From the NCBI GenBank assembly GCA_027922465.2, contig BQMF02000792.1:1-64000 (forward strand): a stretch of 64,000 bases of DNA, in the 5' to 3' direction. Made by a program: the position numbers and the translations under genes. The stretch is from Turritopsis dohrnii. Taxonomy: Eukaryota > Cnidaria > Hydrozoa > Anthoathecata > Oceaniidae. Shown in pieces: positions 20,796 to 32,052 of this stretch. Numbering within the stretch: the first letter of the stretch is position 1; every line of letters begins with the position of its first letter. Below the pieces are notes generated by a model. That model had not been told where the DNA came from. It searched no databases and worked only from the letters and a program-made list of their open reading frames with translations.

Positions 20796-23700
20796 TTACC
20801 AGACAACTTCCGTGGAATCTGATTGGTTAACATATTTGTCATGTTTTTGAGCAAAGAAGTAGGTGTATAACATCAGTATTAAACTGTCCAAAATCTCGAA
20901 ATATGACATCACTCCTGCTCCTACAAACAATCCGATTTGCCCTCCGATGTCACCTGAAAAAAATTATCAAAACAACTGACGCAAATTCGTTTCCAGGTTT
21001 CTTTCTGCTGCTTTGATAAGAGAACCTAATTTGGAGGTTGATCTGACTCTGACCTGTCTGAGCTGGACACAAATCAAAGCACTGATACTGGGGGCGGGGG
21101 TTCTTCATTAAAAACATCAATACTGTTACAGCTTTTGTCAAGGATTGTAACCACGTAAAAACAATAACCAATAGCAATAATATTGATTTGGGAGAAAAGT
21201 AAGGCTATTAAGCAACAGTGGGTGTCTTGTCTAGCTCTAGAGCAAGCATACCGCTAGCAGTTATAAATAAAGCCTTTTACTTACCCAGCCAGACAAGAGT
21301 ATCATAGCTTGGTTGTTGCTCCAGAATTTCAAACGACAAGTCATCATAAAAGACTAAAACTTGTAGCAGATTGTCCCTAAATATGATCGAAACGAAGTAT
21401 TGGAAACTAGTTTCTCTTAGTTTCATGTACCATATCTCCGAAATACCTCAGAAATTCTGTTGGCGTAATGTAGTTTACTAGGTTGTGTTCTTGTGACTTG
21501 TTGAGCAGCTCTTGAAATGTGACGTCATTCAGTGACGACAACGGAAACAAACTCCTGGACGCTGTGCCGTGGAAGGATTCGATTTCACATGGGAGAGGAC
21601 AGTTGTACTTCTTTGCTTTGTCGAAAAGAACTGTCAGTAGAAAAAAAAAACATATCTTGAAGAACTGATAATTATTGGTAGAATTCATTCGTAAAACCAA
21701 CATGCGTATTTTACCTTTGAAAGTAGAAGTCAAAATACTCAATAAGATTAGTGCCGCTTACCCCACTCTTTCCACATACAATCTTTAGACTGGGTCAAAT
21801 TGCAAATTTTGAATTCACCTGGAAGCAAATAACTTAGTAGAAAACATATGGCTTTTATATCTTCCACAAGTAGTCCTTTGCGTCTTTAAATTATTTGCTT
21901 CAAGTTATTTGGAATCAAAAATATCGTGGAATACGCATTATAATATTTCTTTTGCTGTAAATGTCGAACTCATTTATCAATTAGTTCATTAGGTGCAGCG
22001 GCTCAAAAAAACCCCAAAAAAACAGAGGATAAAACGTGACTTCACCCAGGGCTTTTCACTTTTTATTCTCAACGTTTAAGCACCAACATTTTGTCTCGCT
22101 ATCAAACCCAACCTTGTTTCGACGCGTGGTATCGTTATGGTATTTACTCGATTGTAATATTTACTTCAATCTAAATCGCTACAGGACAATTTTTCAATCA
22201 ATCATCACATCAAAATGTACAATGTTTTGAAAAGAACATATTCTGGTTTGCGTCAAACTTGTGTGAGCATCGATTGTTTTTGCAATTGAGTTGAAGATTC
22301 TTTCCCTTTACTTACGTACGTCTCTTATGTTAAAACTTTCGAGTTGCAGTGACATCAGCATTAGTTTTTCTTTGTTCAAACATGTCGGATGAATGCACAC
22401 AAAACATCATCCTTCAACACAAACGCAGGCAACAATTTGTCGAACAGGTTCGGTTTGTTTTCTTTAGACTTGACTGCATTATATGAATCAATAAAGGCAG
22501 TGAGCAGCTCTTTTGGTGAATGAAAAACTTACCCGGCATAAAGAAATCTTTACATTTACAACGCTCGATCACATGGTCTGTTAGTTTTTCCAGCCAGCAC
22601 AAATTCATAGAATAATCGTCAAAATACTTCAACGAAATTGAACCACATTCGGTCTTGTACGGATGCTTCAGATTAATAATCTTGGAAGTAATGAAAAATA
22701 CACATGTCTACTGTGCATGAACAAACTGAACTGTAACCGAGAGTTATCAGACTTTATACAAACAATGATTGGATCTTCCTTTTAACGATTTTCACGAGAA
22801 ACGCATGAAGCATGTTGATCCTAATGTGTGCCAGTACGCATCGGAGTGGAGTTCCGGCGATAAGTTGCAGTGGTCGCCGAAACAACTACACCACCGTTAA
22901 TTATGTCAATTTATTCAATGATGAAAAATAACAAACAAAAAAGAAAAGATAATGCTTTCAAGTCAGGCCTAACTAACCTTCCTCTTGAAAACTTTGATAT
23001 ATGTTGTATAGCCGGGTGGTATCATTTGACCGATAATTTTCACTGGAGTCTCCAGCTGGCTGTGCATCATTAAATGAATGCCTGCTTCTTGACGATCCCT
23101 GTAATAGTCATGATGCTGAATGTTCAAAGTCATTCTCAAACCTCTCTTCAGACCAGCACCGTTAACTGAAAGAACGTTTTTCCCGATTTTACCAGAATTG
23201 AACGTAAAACATTTATCACCATGTTGCCAAAAGAATTCTGTGAAATCGTCTGCCGAGCATTTCCAGCCATTGAAGGAACAATCTATTAACATATCCTTTA
23301 ATGTATGAACAGCTAATGCCGTAATGTTACGGTAATCCTCCGATGTAAAAGTTTTGCTTTTATCTAGTATGGCTTGATCAACTACAGTGCCATTGAGAAC
23401 GCTCATTTTCATGTCGTTCATATTGCAGAAAGATACAGCAGGAAAGTCTATTTTATCTGGATATTTGCGCATGCGTGCGGTGCTGAAGGGATATTCAAAA
23501 TAGCGAACAGTGCTCTCGTAAACCTTTTGTACTGAGTAAGCGAAAAATACGAGAGTGACCAGCATCCATAAAAACCGTCGTATGGGATAGCTGTCAGCAA
23601 ACATATGTGGAACTCCATGTAGTGACGAGTTTTTGAGCATATTGAAGGTCTGCTGTTTAATCAATTCATTCCTCCACGCTTTGATTGACTGTTTTCTGGA

Positions 23701-25086
23701 TAGTCGCGCATGCTCTATGGACAAAAGACATTTGCTTCTATATCAATAAACATGTAATGATTATGTTGAATGAAAATTTCAACCAAAAGTTGACATGTTA
23801 GGTCCTTATTACATTATCGTTTGACCACGAAGACATTCAATCAAGGCAGTTTCGGTGTTCAAAACATTTTCCAAGAATAATTTGCAAACAGTACATAAAA
23901 GACTCGATAGATCAAACAGTTGTTTTTTATTGTTCGATCTCCAACATATTTGTGTGCTTGGAGACATTTAGATTACTTTAATCGGAGAAACTTTCGCGAG
24001 AGAAACTTTCGCGAATTCGGGCCTTTTTCGCGAAAGTTTATCCCGCGAAAAATTTAAAATCGCTCATTCGCGAAAGTTTATCTCGCGAAATTTTGCTCTT
24101 ATTTCCAATTCGCGAAAGTTTATCCAGTAAAATTTTTTCCAGCAATTTTTAAAATTTTTTAGCTACCAAAATGCCGGAGATCTATTTCAAAACCTATGCA
24201 TATAAGGGAGGGAAAGATTTGCCAATTTGATCTTCTTGAAAGCATTTTTTTTTTCTTGTAACAAATCAGTCATATTTTGATACACAGACTGTCAAATATT
24301 ATTTCTGTAAAAAATGTTTTTCAGTCGTCGATAATGACAATATCAGTTGATTCCTTTCCCTGCAGTATATTATCTCCGATTCGCGGTTTCTTTAGTATGA
24401 GTATGACAATGGCGGCGACGATGAGGAGTGGGGACCAGAAGGTGCTAGAAATGTTTTTGATGACGTTTTCAACGAACTTGACGACGAACAATCTTTGTAG
24501 TTTTTGAACTAATTTTATCTTCATTTTATTTGTAGTGAACGAAAAATACAGATTCGAATGCATGCATTTTGTCAATTTTCTGCATGGAAAATTCCTTTGT
24601 TTTCTAAAAACTTTCCTAAATTATTTCAAAAAATTCCTTCATTCGCGAAAGTTTATCTCGCGAAATTTTGCGACTTTTCCAATTCGTGAAAGTTTATCCA
24701 AAACATTTCGCGAATTTTTGACCTCGCGAAAGTTTCTCCCGCGAAAGTTTCTCCGATTAAAGTAACAAAGACAACATCACCCAGGCTATTTTGTACCAAC
24801 TGTCTGTTGATAAGACAAAAAAACCTGGATGCGAGATTGAAAGACTTGGCCACCACATGCATGTTATGAAAGATTCGTCACTTTCACCTGATTAAAGTAG
24901 AGAATATTTTTAATAGACAACAGGTGAGTCTTTTTAAACTGGAGAGAGATATATGATGTTATCTTCCAACTCACCATCTTCAATGTTTTTATGTGCTTTT
25001 CCAACTTCCCAATCGTCAACCAGTCCTCTTCCTGTCAAATTACTTTTACTTTGACACCATTTTGAAAGAATAAAGTTTCTTTCCAT
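20796..25086 (-). CDS. DEG/ENaC (HyNaC/ASIC-like) cation channel subunit, 7 exons
   Basis: Rebuilt coding exons on the minus strand: 25086-24975, 23714-22978, 22680-22533, 21819-21763, 21630-21447, 21376-21285, 20953-20796. Phases agree at every junction and the sum is 1488 nt (495 aa). All introns are GT..AG; the weakest donor is AG|GTATTT at 21446. Features in order: HG motif at residues 70-71 (SLHGVP), TM1 at about 84-104, FPAVSFCNMND, the extracellular Cys-rich part (KTECGSIS, CKCKDFFMPG, CNLTQSKDCMW, NCPLPCEIESF), the pre-TM2 stretch (LLQVLVFYDDLSFEIL), and TM2 with GLFVGAGVMSYFE. The filter reads GAG where the family consensus is GxS. The fold is a trimeric plasma-membrane Na+ channel; in cnidarians relatives are peptide-gated. 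Ligand and partners cannot be read here. The start is the only ATG in exon 1. Confidence 0.9.
23973..24765. mobile_element. MITE with iterated CGCGAAAGTTT repeats (intron 1 of channel gene)
   Basis: Terminal inverted repeats TTACTTTAATCGGAGAAACT and its complement, 26 bp or more. Next to both ends the string TTCGCGAAAGTTTATC recurs several times (23996-24130 and 24640-24750). There is no transposase. It lies wholly inside intron 1 of the DEG/ENaC gene. Confidence 0.8.
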
Positions 25087-25450
25087 ATCGTCAAAATCAA
25101 GCCATAATCATGTTTAGAACATTAAGTTGTTTTTTCCTGCTTTGTCATCAAAAATGTTGAAACAAACAAACAAACAAACAAAAGATGCCGCACTGCAAGG
25201 TGCTTGCGGAATTGAAAACAATCAAAAATGAAATAACTTTGAAATGTTGACAAGACAATTAACTAAAATAACAACAAAGATTGGCTATCGATCAAACCTA
25301 AATTCCCATTAAGACCACATCTGAATAGATATCTACTTGATCCAGATCAATGTTAAAATGCTGGAAATGACAAACTATTGAAAGATTAGAACTCTGATGC
25401 GATTCCTCGATTCGCTCGACTAACAATGATTACAAATCAAATCCAATATA

Positions 25451-26058
25451 CAGTGTGTATCAAAATGTCTTATCCACCAACTTTCAAGGCGTATATCTCA
25501 TTACATGTCTGATAAAATATTGTGAATTTTATATCACAAGAAAGAGCTTTTCATGTTCTATCCATTGATATGAAATGTTTGTCAAAATATTTGTTCTTCG
25601 AAAAGATATTGAAGAAAAACTCAACAATTTGGCTCATTAAATTCTTAAAAGTCAATTAACTGACATGCTAATGACTTTTTAATGGTGCGATTTTCTTTTG
25701 TTGTGCTGATGAAACTTTTAGAAAATTTTAAGTATAGTTTTGCGTATTAATTTCCCTAAACAACTAATCTTAAAAATGTCAAATAAAATGATGTGATGAT
25801 TTTTAATTTATTTTATTGTGTTTACAAATGACCTTCATTGTAAAATGAGTTAATTGACTTTTAAGAATTTAATGAACCAAATCGTTGAGTTTTTCTTCAA
25901 TATCTTTTCGAAGAACAAATATTTTGACAAACATTTTATATCAATGGATAGAGCATGAAAAGCTCTTTCTTGTGATATAAAATTCACAATATTTTATCAG
26001 ACATGTAATGAGATATACGCCTTGAAATATAGTGGATAAGACATTTTGATACACACTG
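25451..26058. mobile_element. Palindromic MITE with TA target duplication
   Basis: Ends CAGTGTGTATCAAAATGTCT and its complement are flanked by TA on both sides (25449-25450, 26059-26060). The inverted arms extend about 225 bp each, to around 25660 and 25850, around a 190 bp AT-rich centre. TA duplications and CAGT ends suggest mobilisation by a Tc1/mariner-type transposase. The element lies upstream of the channel gene. Confidence 0.85.
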
Positions 26059-26060
26059 TA

Positions 26061-27064
26061 CATTCTTGTATTGCTCAATATTTTGTTATTTTTCTTGATT
26101 ATTAAATCGAAGTTGAATACAAAGAAATCCCAACATTTTTCAACATACATATCTGTTTCTTAACGTGCTTCATTTCAACGCATCCCAACAGAATAATAAT
26201 AGTATGATAATAATAGTAATAGATGCATTTTTCCCCAATGTCTCCAAAATGTATTCTATTTTTAATGAAAATGAAACGAAATTTACAAAGGCATACAACG
26301 TGTATCCATACCGAATATCAGAGAAAAAAGAAACAAGGATATTTTTTTTATCCTTATTGGGATATGATTTTTTTTATCGACATAAATATTTTCCTGTTAA
26401 TATTTCATGATTTCCATCAATCAAGTAGACTTTTGTTTTTTTGTTTGTTCATTTCGATCGATCAGTTTATCTTATTAGTTTTATAAAAGAACTAATCACG
26501 TGACTAGACTGATTCGATATTAACATGTTGAATGGAAATTCTCGCAATCGTCTGATGTTAAGTTAACGTTCAAACCATTGCTACACATAAGATTTTAAAG
26601 AAGATAAAATTATGACGTCAACGGTCGCGTTACACACTTTCGATTGGCTACCAACGAGGCAGGTTGACGTTCGTTCATACGGTTTAGTACCTGCCGGCTT
26701 GTTTGCCGAACATGCTTGGCAGTAGTCTATTTCGCTTTTCAGTCAAGAGACGTTTTTAAAGATAGCATAGAACCATAACCCCATGGTCGAACTTTCTTAG
26801 GATTTTGTTTTGAACATTTTATAAGTACCGCTCTGATTGTTTTATCAATTTGCATAGCTCTTTGTTCATGTTGAAGGACAATTAAGCTAAGAGGGAAACT
26901 GCCTCGCAGGTGTCTTGTTTCATTTAAAAAAAAAGGTAAAAATATAGTTGTGAAATGCTTAAAATGCTACACTTAACCACCGTCTGACAAACGATAGTCG
27001 TTTTCTTTATGATCCAATAAGTTCAACAAAATAACATCTGCTTTTATGTACTCTGTCTTCTGAT
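26061..27064. other. Intergenic stretch between channel gene and AVEN
   Basis: No gene recognised. Short frames (up to 87 codons) lack motifs and are AT-rich. Confidence 0.4.
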
Positions 27065-27065
27065 A

Positions 27066-27220
27066 AATAATCCACGGTCATCACCCAATAATCCACGGTC
27101 ATCACCCAATATCCACGGTCATCACCCAATAATCCACGGTCATCACCCAATAATCCACGGTCATCACCCAATAATCCACGGTCATCACCCAATAATCCAC
27201 GGTCATCACCCAATATCCAC
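27066..27220. repeat. 21-bp minisatellite, seven units
   Basis: Seven copies of AATAATCCACGGTCATCACC followed by C, two of the junctions shortened by one base. The array is head-to-tail without spacers. It lies 145 bp past the AVEN stop codon and may be transcribed in its 3' UTR. The GDDRGLL-repeat frame on the minus strand is only its translation. Confidence 0.95.
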
Positions 27221-27364
27221 TTCGAAATCGTTTATTTCGTTTAGTATGTAGCTCATGCGAAGCTTATTCTTGAGCAACGAGATTTTCGCAAATTCAGCAG
27301 ATAGATGAGAGTCTATTTTGCCTGTTTTGCAGTGATGATAAGTTGTTGCAAGTGTTCAGTCTGA

Positions 27365-30300
27365 TCATTCCAGCATGCTGTCGAGAAAATCGTCTAAGTC
27401 ATCCTAAAGTAAAATCAAAGTGGTCTGGTATAACAAAAAGTGCTTCTTCAGTTTTGCGAGGTCATATATTAGAGCTACCCTAGTTTTCTTAAAGACTTAG
27501 GTTTGCTACAGTCGGTCATTCATAAGTATTTGTAAAGGAATAGTATGTCTAATCATTTGCTAAGAATACAAAACTTCTATAGTTTCAAGCACAACTGGAC
27601 CTGGGGAATGAATCTACAAACAAATTCGTTTGTATCGAGGAGAGATGTTGATTAAAATCCGTACGACAAACACAAGTACAAATGCAAGTAAAACGTCGCT
27701 GATGTAACAAAGAAAATCATGCTTACCTCACGCTCGATATTCTGGTTTTTCTGAATCGATGAATCTGAAGATAAATAGATAGTAAATTAGTGAACTGAAG
27801 CCCATAGAACATAAAAAAATATTACCCATCAGAAGAAAACGAGAGTATGCTGGTAGAACACCTGAAGGAACAACCGCTAATAAATCGTCCAGGTCCAAGC
27901 CTTCTTCGCTTGCTAACACCATCTTACCAGTTTTGTGGAAATTAGGTTGGCGAGTATCATCCAAAAGTTCATCTAGAAAGTCAACAGTGTTATCCTCAGC
28001 TGTGTTGCAGCTCTCTAAAACGTCATCGATAGCAGTCATTTTTGTGTCGATAGTAGTGACGTTTGAGTCTTCAAGCGCAGGGACACCATTTAAATTTGTC
28101 TGGTGACAGTGACCTGTTGTCGTTGGTGAAAAGAGTTCGTCCATCGTTCTGATATCGTCAATTGTATTATCGTCAGTCTGACCACTGTCTGCTGCATCGT
28201 TTGAGATAACAACCGCGCCCTTTTTCGAATGTTCTCTCCCTTCTTCATCAGCGTGTGTAAAAGATATGGCGTTTTCATCTGATACTATCTCCTTGTATTT
28301 TTCTTTAGATGAGAGAACTTTCTCAAAACCCTTTCGTTGTATATGTGTTGATAGATGGTCTATTAGCAAACTATCTTTATATCGTTCAATTCCCTCATAA
28401 TCCCACATTGGAAACATTTCGTCATCCAAAGAAATATTGCTTCCATCAGCAGAAACATCGACTGAATGTGACACGCCCTCTTCAGACATCAAATGATGGA
28501 AGTGATCACAAATGTCTTTTTCCTGGATTGTTTAGAAAGTATAGAAAAGGTTTAATGACAGACAAGAAACAGCGCCTAAGCATTGACCTAAAAACTTATT
28601 ACCAGATCTCCGACTAACTCGCTTAAGGATAACATTTCCACTAACTTAAGTGTGGAGACATGGTTGCCAAGTTGTTCCAAATCCAAATCTAAAATGCTGG
28701 CGCCGTTCTAAAAGAGACGAAGACAACAACTGAACAACAGATTTTCTACTCAGAACTTGTTTTATTATTCTATAAGAAAAACAAAAGTTGTTTTAGTCAA
28801 GTTCATATTTACGTCTCAGTAACAGCTGTTTCTGTACATGTTACTCATAAGAATAAAGTTTATAGGAACAGAAGACTCGAAATACCTGCACGTTAAAAAC
28901 ATATACACAGAAGTTTCTCGAAGTCTTTCTCGAATGAATCATCAAAGTATGCCTTAAAACCTTATTTTGTCTGGTTGAACGAGCAAAATATTGTGCAAAG
29001 TCTTGTTCTTTCAAAAAAGAGACTTTCGGCTATTGATTGCAACAAGTTATAGAAACATACTTAAAAAAAGTTTGTCTATTAGACAAAAAAGATTTTAAGA
29101 GAGGCGCCAAAATGAAAAGGGCGTTAAATCAAAGATGCGTTAAATTAAAACTAAATTTCTAAAAGTTCGAAGGCCTCATTAAGGTGTAGTGCTTTTATGC
29201 AAAACTGAACATTAACAAGACAACAATTATAACAGACAGACATGATTGCATAGCGAGTTGATTGCAAGAAACATAACAGAATAGAAACCTGCGATGTGGT
29301 GGAGAGTTCGTCTTGTAACTCTTTCTCGTTTTTAAACTGGAAGTGGGAAGATGCACCACCTGTAACAAACACACATGGGATTATAAACAAACACCAATGA
29401 TATAAAGTCACAACACAACAACACAATTTAAACTACCAAGAAACTGATGAACGTTGTTTCGAATGAGTGAATATTAGTGTTACGAAGAGTCTTCTGAAAA
29501 AAAGTATACAACATACCAGCATGTTGTATTACATAGTCGAAATCTTTTGTCTCATCATACTCTTCAGCAGTCTGATCTAAATGGAGAAATGGAAGTGCAA
29601 AAAACACGAAAACCTTATTAACTTAAAGGTAATCAACTGATGTAGATATAAGTGAGGGTTGTATCGTGCTGACGTCAGCTTTGATTGGCCGATTTCTTCA
29701 TGCTTCTGTTCTGATTGGTTAATTTTTATCAACTACTGAGAAAATGCGCGACAATTGCTTCTACAATTGACACCTCTTCTTGAACAAGAAACCCTCTTCA
29801 AGAAAACTCACTTTCAAGTTCTGCTGGCTCGTCATAACGACCCCAGTTAGACTCAAGCAGTCTATGAGGTTTGGCTTGTTCCTACACAGATAAAGCAAAG
29901 ATAGAGCACTATACAGTTGTATCAGTGACCATGGAACACTAACAAAAGTAAAACTCGATATCATGTATGTAATAATACTCTTAATGGACAGAGAGCAGCA
30001 AGCGTAAGCGAGGGAGGAGGCATAGTAGTTTCACGAGATAGGCGAATTTCCGATTTTGTTCTTCATCCTCATCAACATCATCATCCTACAACTTTTCGTG
30101 TTACTGTTACACGCTGGTATATTTCCCGTTTCAAAGCATGGTATAGTAAGTGGGAGACAGAATGTTTTTCGTATCTTTCTCCTAATTTATTATTATATTA
30201 TACTGTGTTATTTAGAAAGTTCGTATGCAAAAACTGCTTAGACATTTTTCATATTACTTTTGTGTTGTTTTCGTGTTGTTTTGAATTAACAAGGATTTTG

Positions 30301-31046
30301 AAGCACAGCTTGAAATTTGAAATATTACCAACAATGCTTTAGCTCTTTTAAATCTCGGTTACTTTTTATTTTGAATCAAAGCTTGAACCGCTTGAAATGA
30401 TTTCTAATAATGGATTTTTCACTTTAAAAAAGTAACAAAGTTTTACGCAGATTTCACCTGCGTAAATAGATCTATTTGGTTTGCATATTCCCAGTTAGTG
30501 TAGCCACCGCTACACTATGCCACAAGGTTACACTACTCATTAAACAATTCATTGTCTTGTAAAACGTAAATATTTACACTTAAATATGTGATTTTCGGGA
30601 CGCTCTTTCTTCACTGCAAAATTCTTAAATTACAAAATTGTTTGGGCGGAAAGTTTTCTTTTTTAATGTATAGATTGCTGTGTGTACAAATTGGAATTCT
30701 TGAACGCGGGGGAAGTTTTAGGTACAGCTACATGCTAGTCATAAATACTATTATCTGAAACTCTGACTATTACAGTCTCCGAGGCTGATGATATGATTAG
30801 GAATTAAGAAGAACGCTTATATGAAAAATATATATATGATTGGACAAGATTATTACAATGGTAAAACCTTCTCCGTGATGAACAAACAGCATGGCTATGA
30901 AAGAACCCTACCTCACTATCATCTTCAGAACTTTTGCATCTAAAGCCTCTTCCTCGACCACCTCTTCTGCCGCCATGATGAGCCCTCGTAGCTTTTCTTG
31001 ACTCTTCAGAATCGGTTGATTTTTTATGTGGCTTTCCTCTTCCCAT
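27365..31046 (-). CDS. AVEN: AVEN homologue (apoptosis/caspase regulator), 8 exons
   Basis: Rebuilt exons on the minus strand: 31046-30912, 29881-29812, 29576-29517, 29359-29289, 28707-28603, 28522-27826, 27764-27727, 27403-27365. All junctions are GT..AG with matching phase; total 1215 nt, 404 aa. Evidence for AVEN: an N-terminal RGG-type box (GGRRGGRGRGFR, residues 25-36), then ESNWGRYDE, then DFDYVIQHAGGASSHFQFKN, then a conserved helical segment (LEQLGNHVSTLKLVEMLSLS), a long acidic region with VDFLDELLDD and LDLDDLL, and the C-terminal DDLDDFLDSMLE. In vertebrates AVEN binds Bcl-xL and Apaf-1 and restrains caspase activation, and its RGG box binds RNA G-quadruplexes. Similarity is in short blocks, as usual for this protein. 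The exon chain is my inference and fits every phase. Confidence 0.85.
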
Positions 31047-32052
31047 ATTTACAGTTATCTCTCCATTTTTTTTAAATTTTTTTTACTAATAAATGAATTT
31101 TAAAATTCTCATATTTTGATTATTGTCTGCTTTCTGATGCGGATCAACGTATCTGAACATAAAGTTTTATTTTTAATTAAACAGTTAGCCTGTTTTGTTG
31201 GGTGTCTGAGGTGTTCTGCTGGGTGTTGAAATCAAGTTGCATGATGCATGATAGAATCGACTGCTGGAGGAGAAATCCAGCTCTAATTACCATACATCAA
31301 ATCGATTTTAAATAACCATTACAAGTGTAACAATGAGAAACTAACTTGAACGTGAAATGGCTTCCCGTTGTTACTTGTCAAAGAACATGAAAGTCATTCA
31401 GCGTGACCACCTCGTTTAACCCATAACAGTCCATTATAACATTCTTCCTTCAAAAAATACAGTAAAAAGATTCCTATGTATAGTAGAATTGAAGATTGTT
31501 TACACAAACACAATCACATAGGTTACATAAACCTTCCTTGATCCAATGAAGATTTGACAAAGTCATCAGGCCCACTGCTAAGGCCTTTAACGACAAAAAA
31601 AATCAACGTCATGAAAGGCGGTTATGTTATACTAAGAGTTAACAACGTCATAATTCGATTTTCTTCTATCTTAAAACTTAAAAATTTCAGGGATAGGTCA
31701 TATATATTAAGATCGTATAACATGACTAAATTTTAATAATTTAATTTCTCTTAACTAAAAAGATATAAAAATAATTTCTATGGAAAACTGCATAATTTCT
31801 TAGAAAATCTATAAAAAATATACATCGATATCTACAATGAATTCAAACACAGTATCGAGGCTCAGTTTCTTAAGGTCCTTTAAATATCCCCTTTCTAAGA
31901 GAAATCAAAATCCAAGAATAGCAACTTAAACAAAGAAAGTTAAAATTTTACTTTTTGGCTTTCGGTTCCTAGTCTAGTTTTACCTCATAATCCAACAACA
32001 TCTTACATTAATATTATCATCGTGAAAATGAACGAACTATTGAATGAATTTT
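31047..32052. other. Intergenic stretch between AVEN and acetate kinase
   Basis: About 1 kb holding the AVEN promoter side and the 3' side of the acetate kinase gene. I see no further gene and no mobile element with clear ends. Confidence 0.4.

Noticed and set aside
24277..24575. Membrane-protein-like 84-codon frame in intron 1 of the channel gene
   Set aside because: It lies inside a MITE and has no homologue I recognise.
27007..27213. 68-codon frame with GDDRGLL repeats
   Set aside because: It is only the translation of the 21-bp minisatellite; no start context or homology.
27066..27220. CRISPR-like array
   Set aside because: Units are contiguous with no variable spacers, and the genome is animal.
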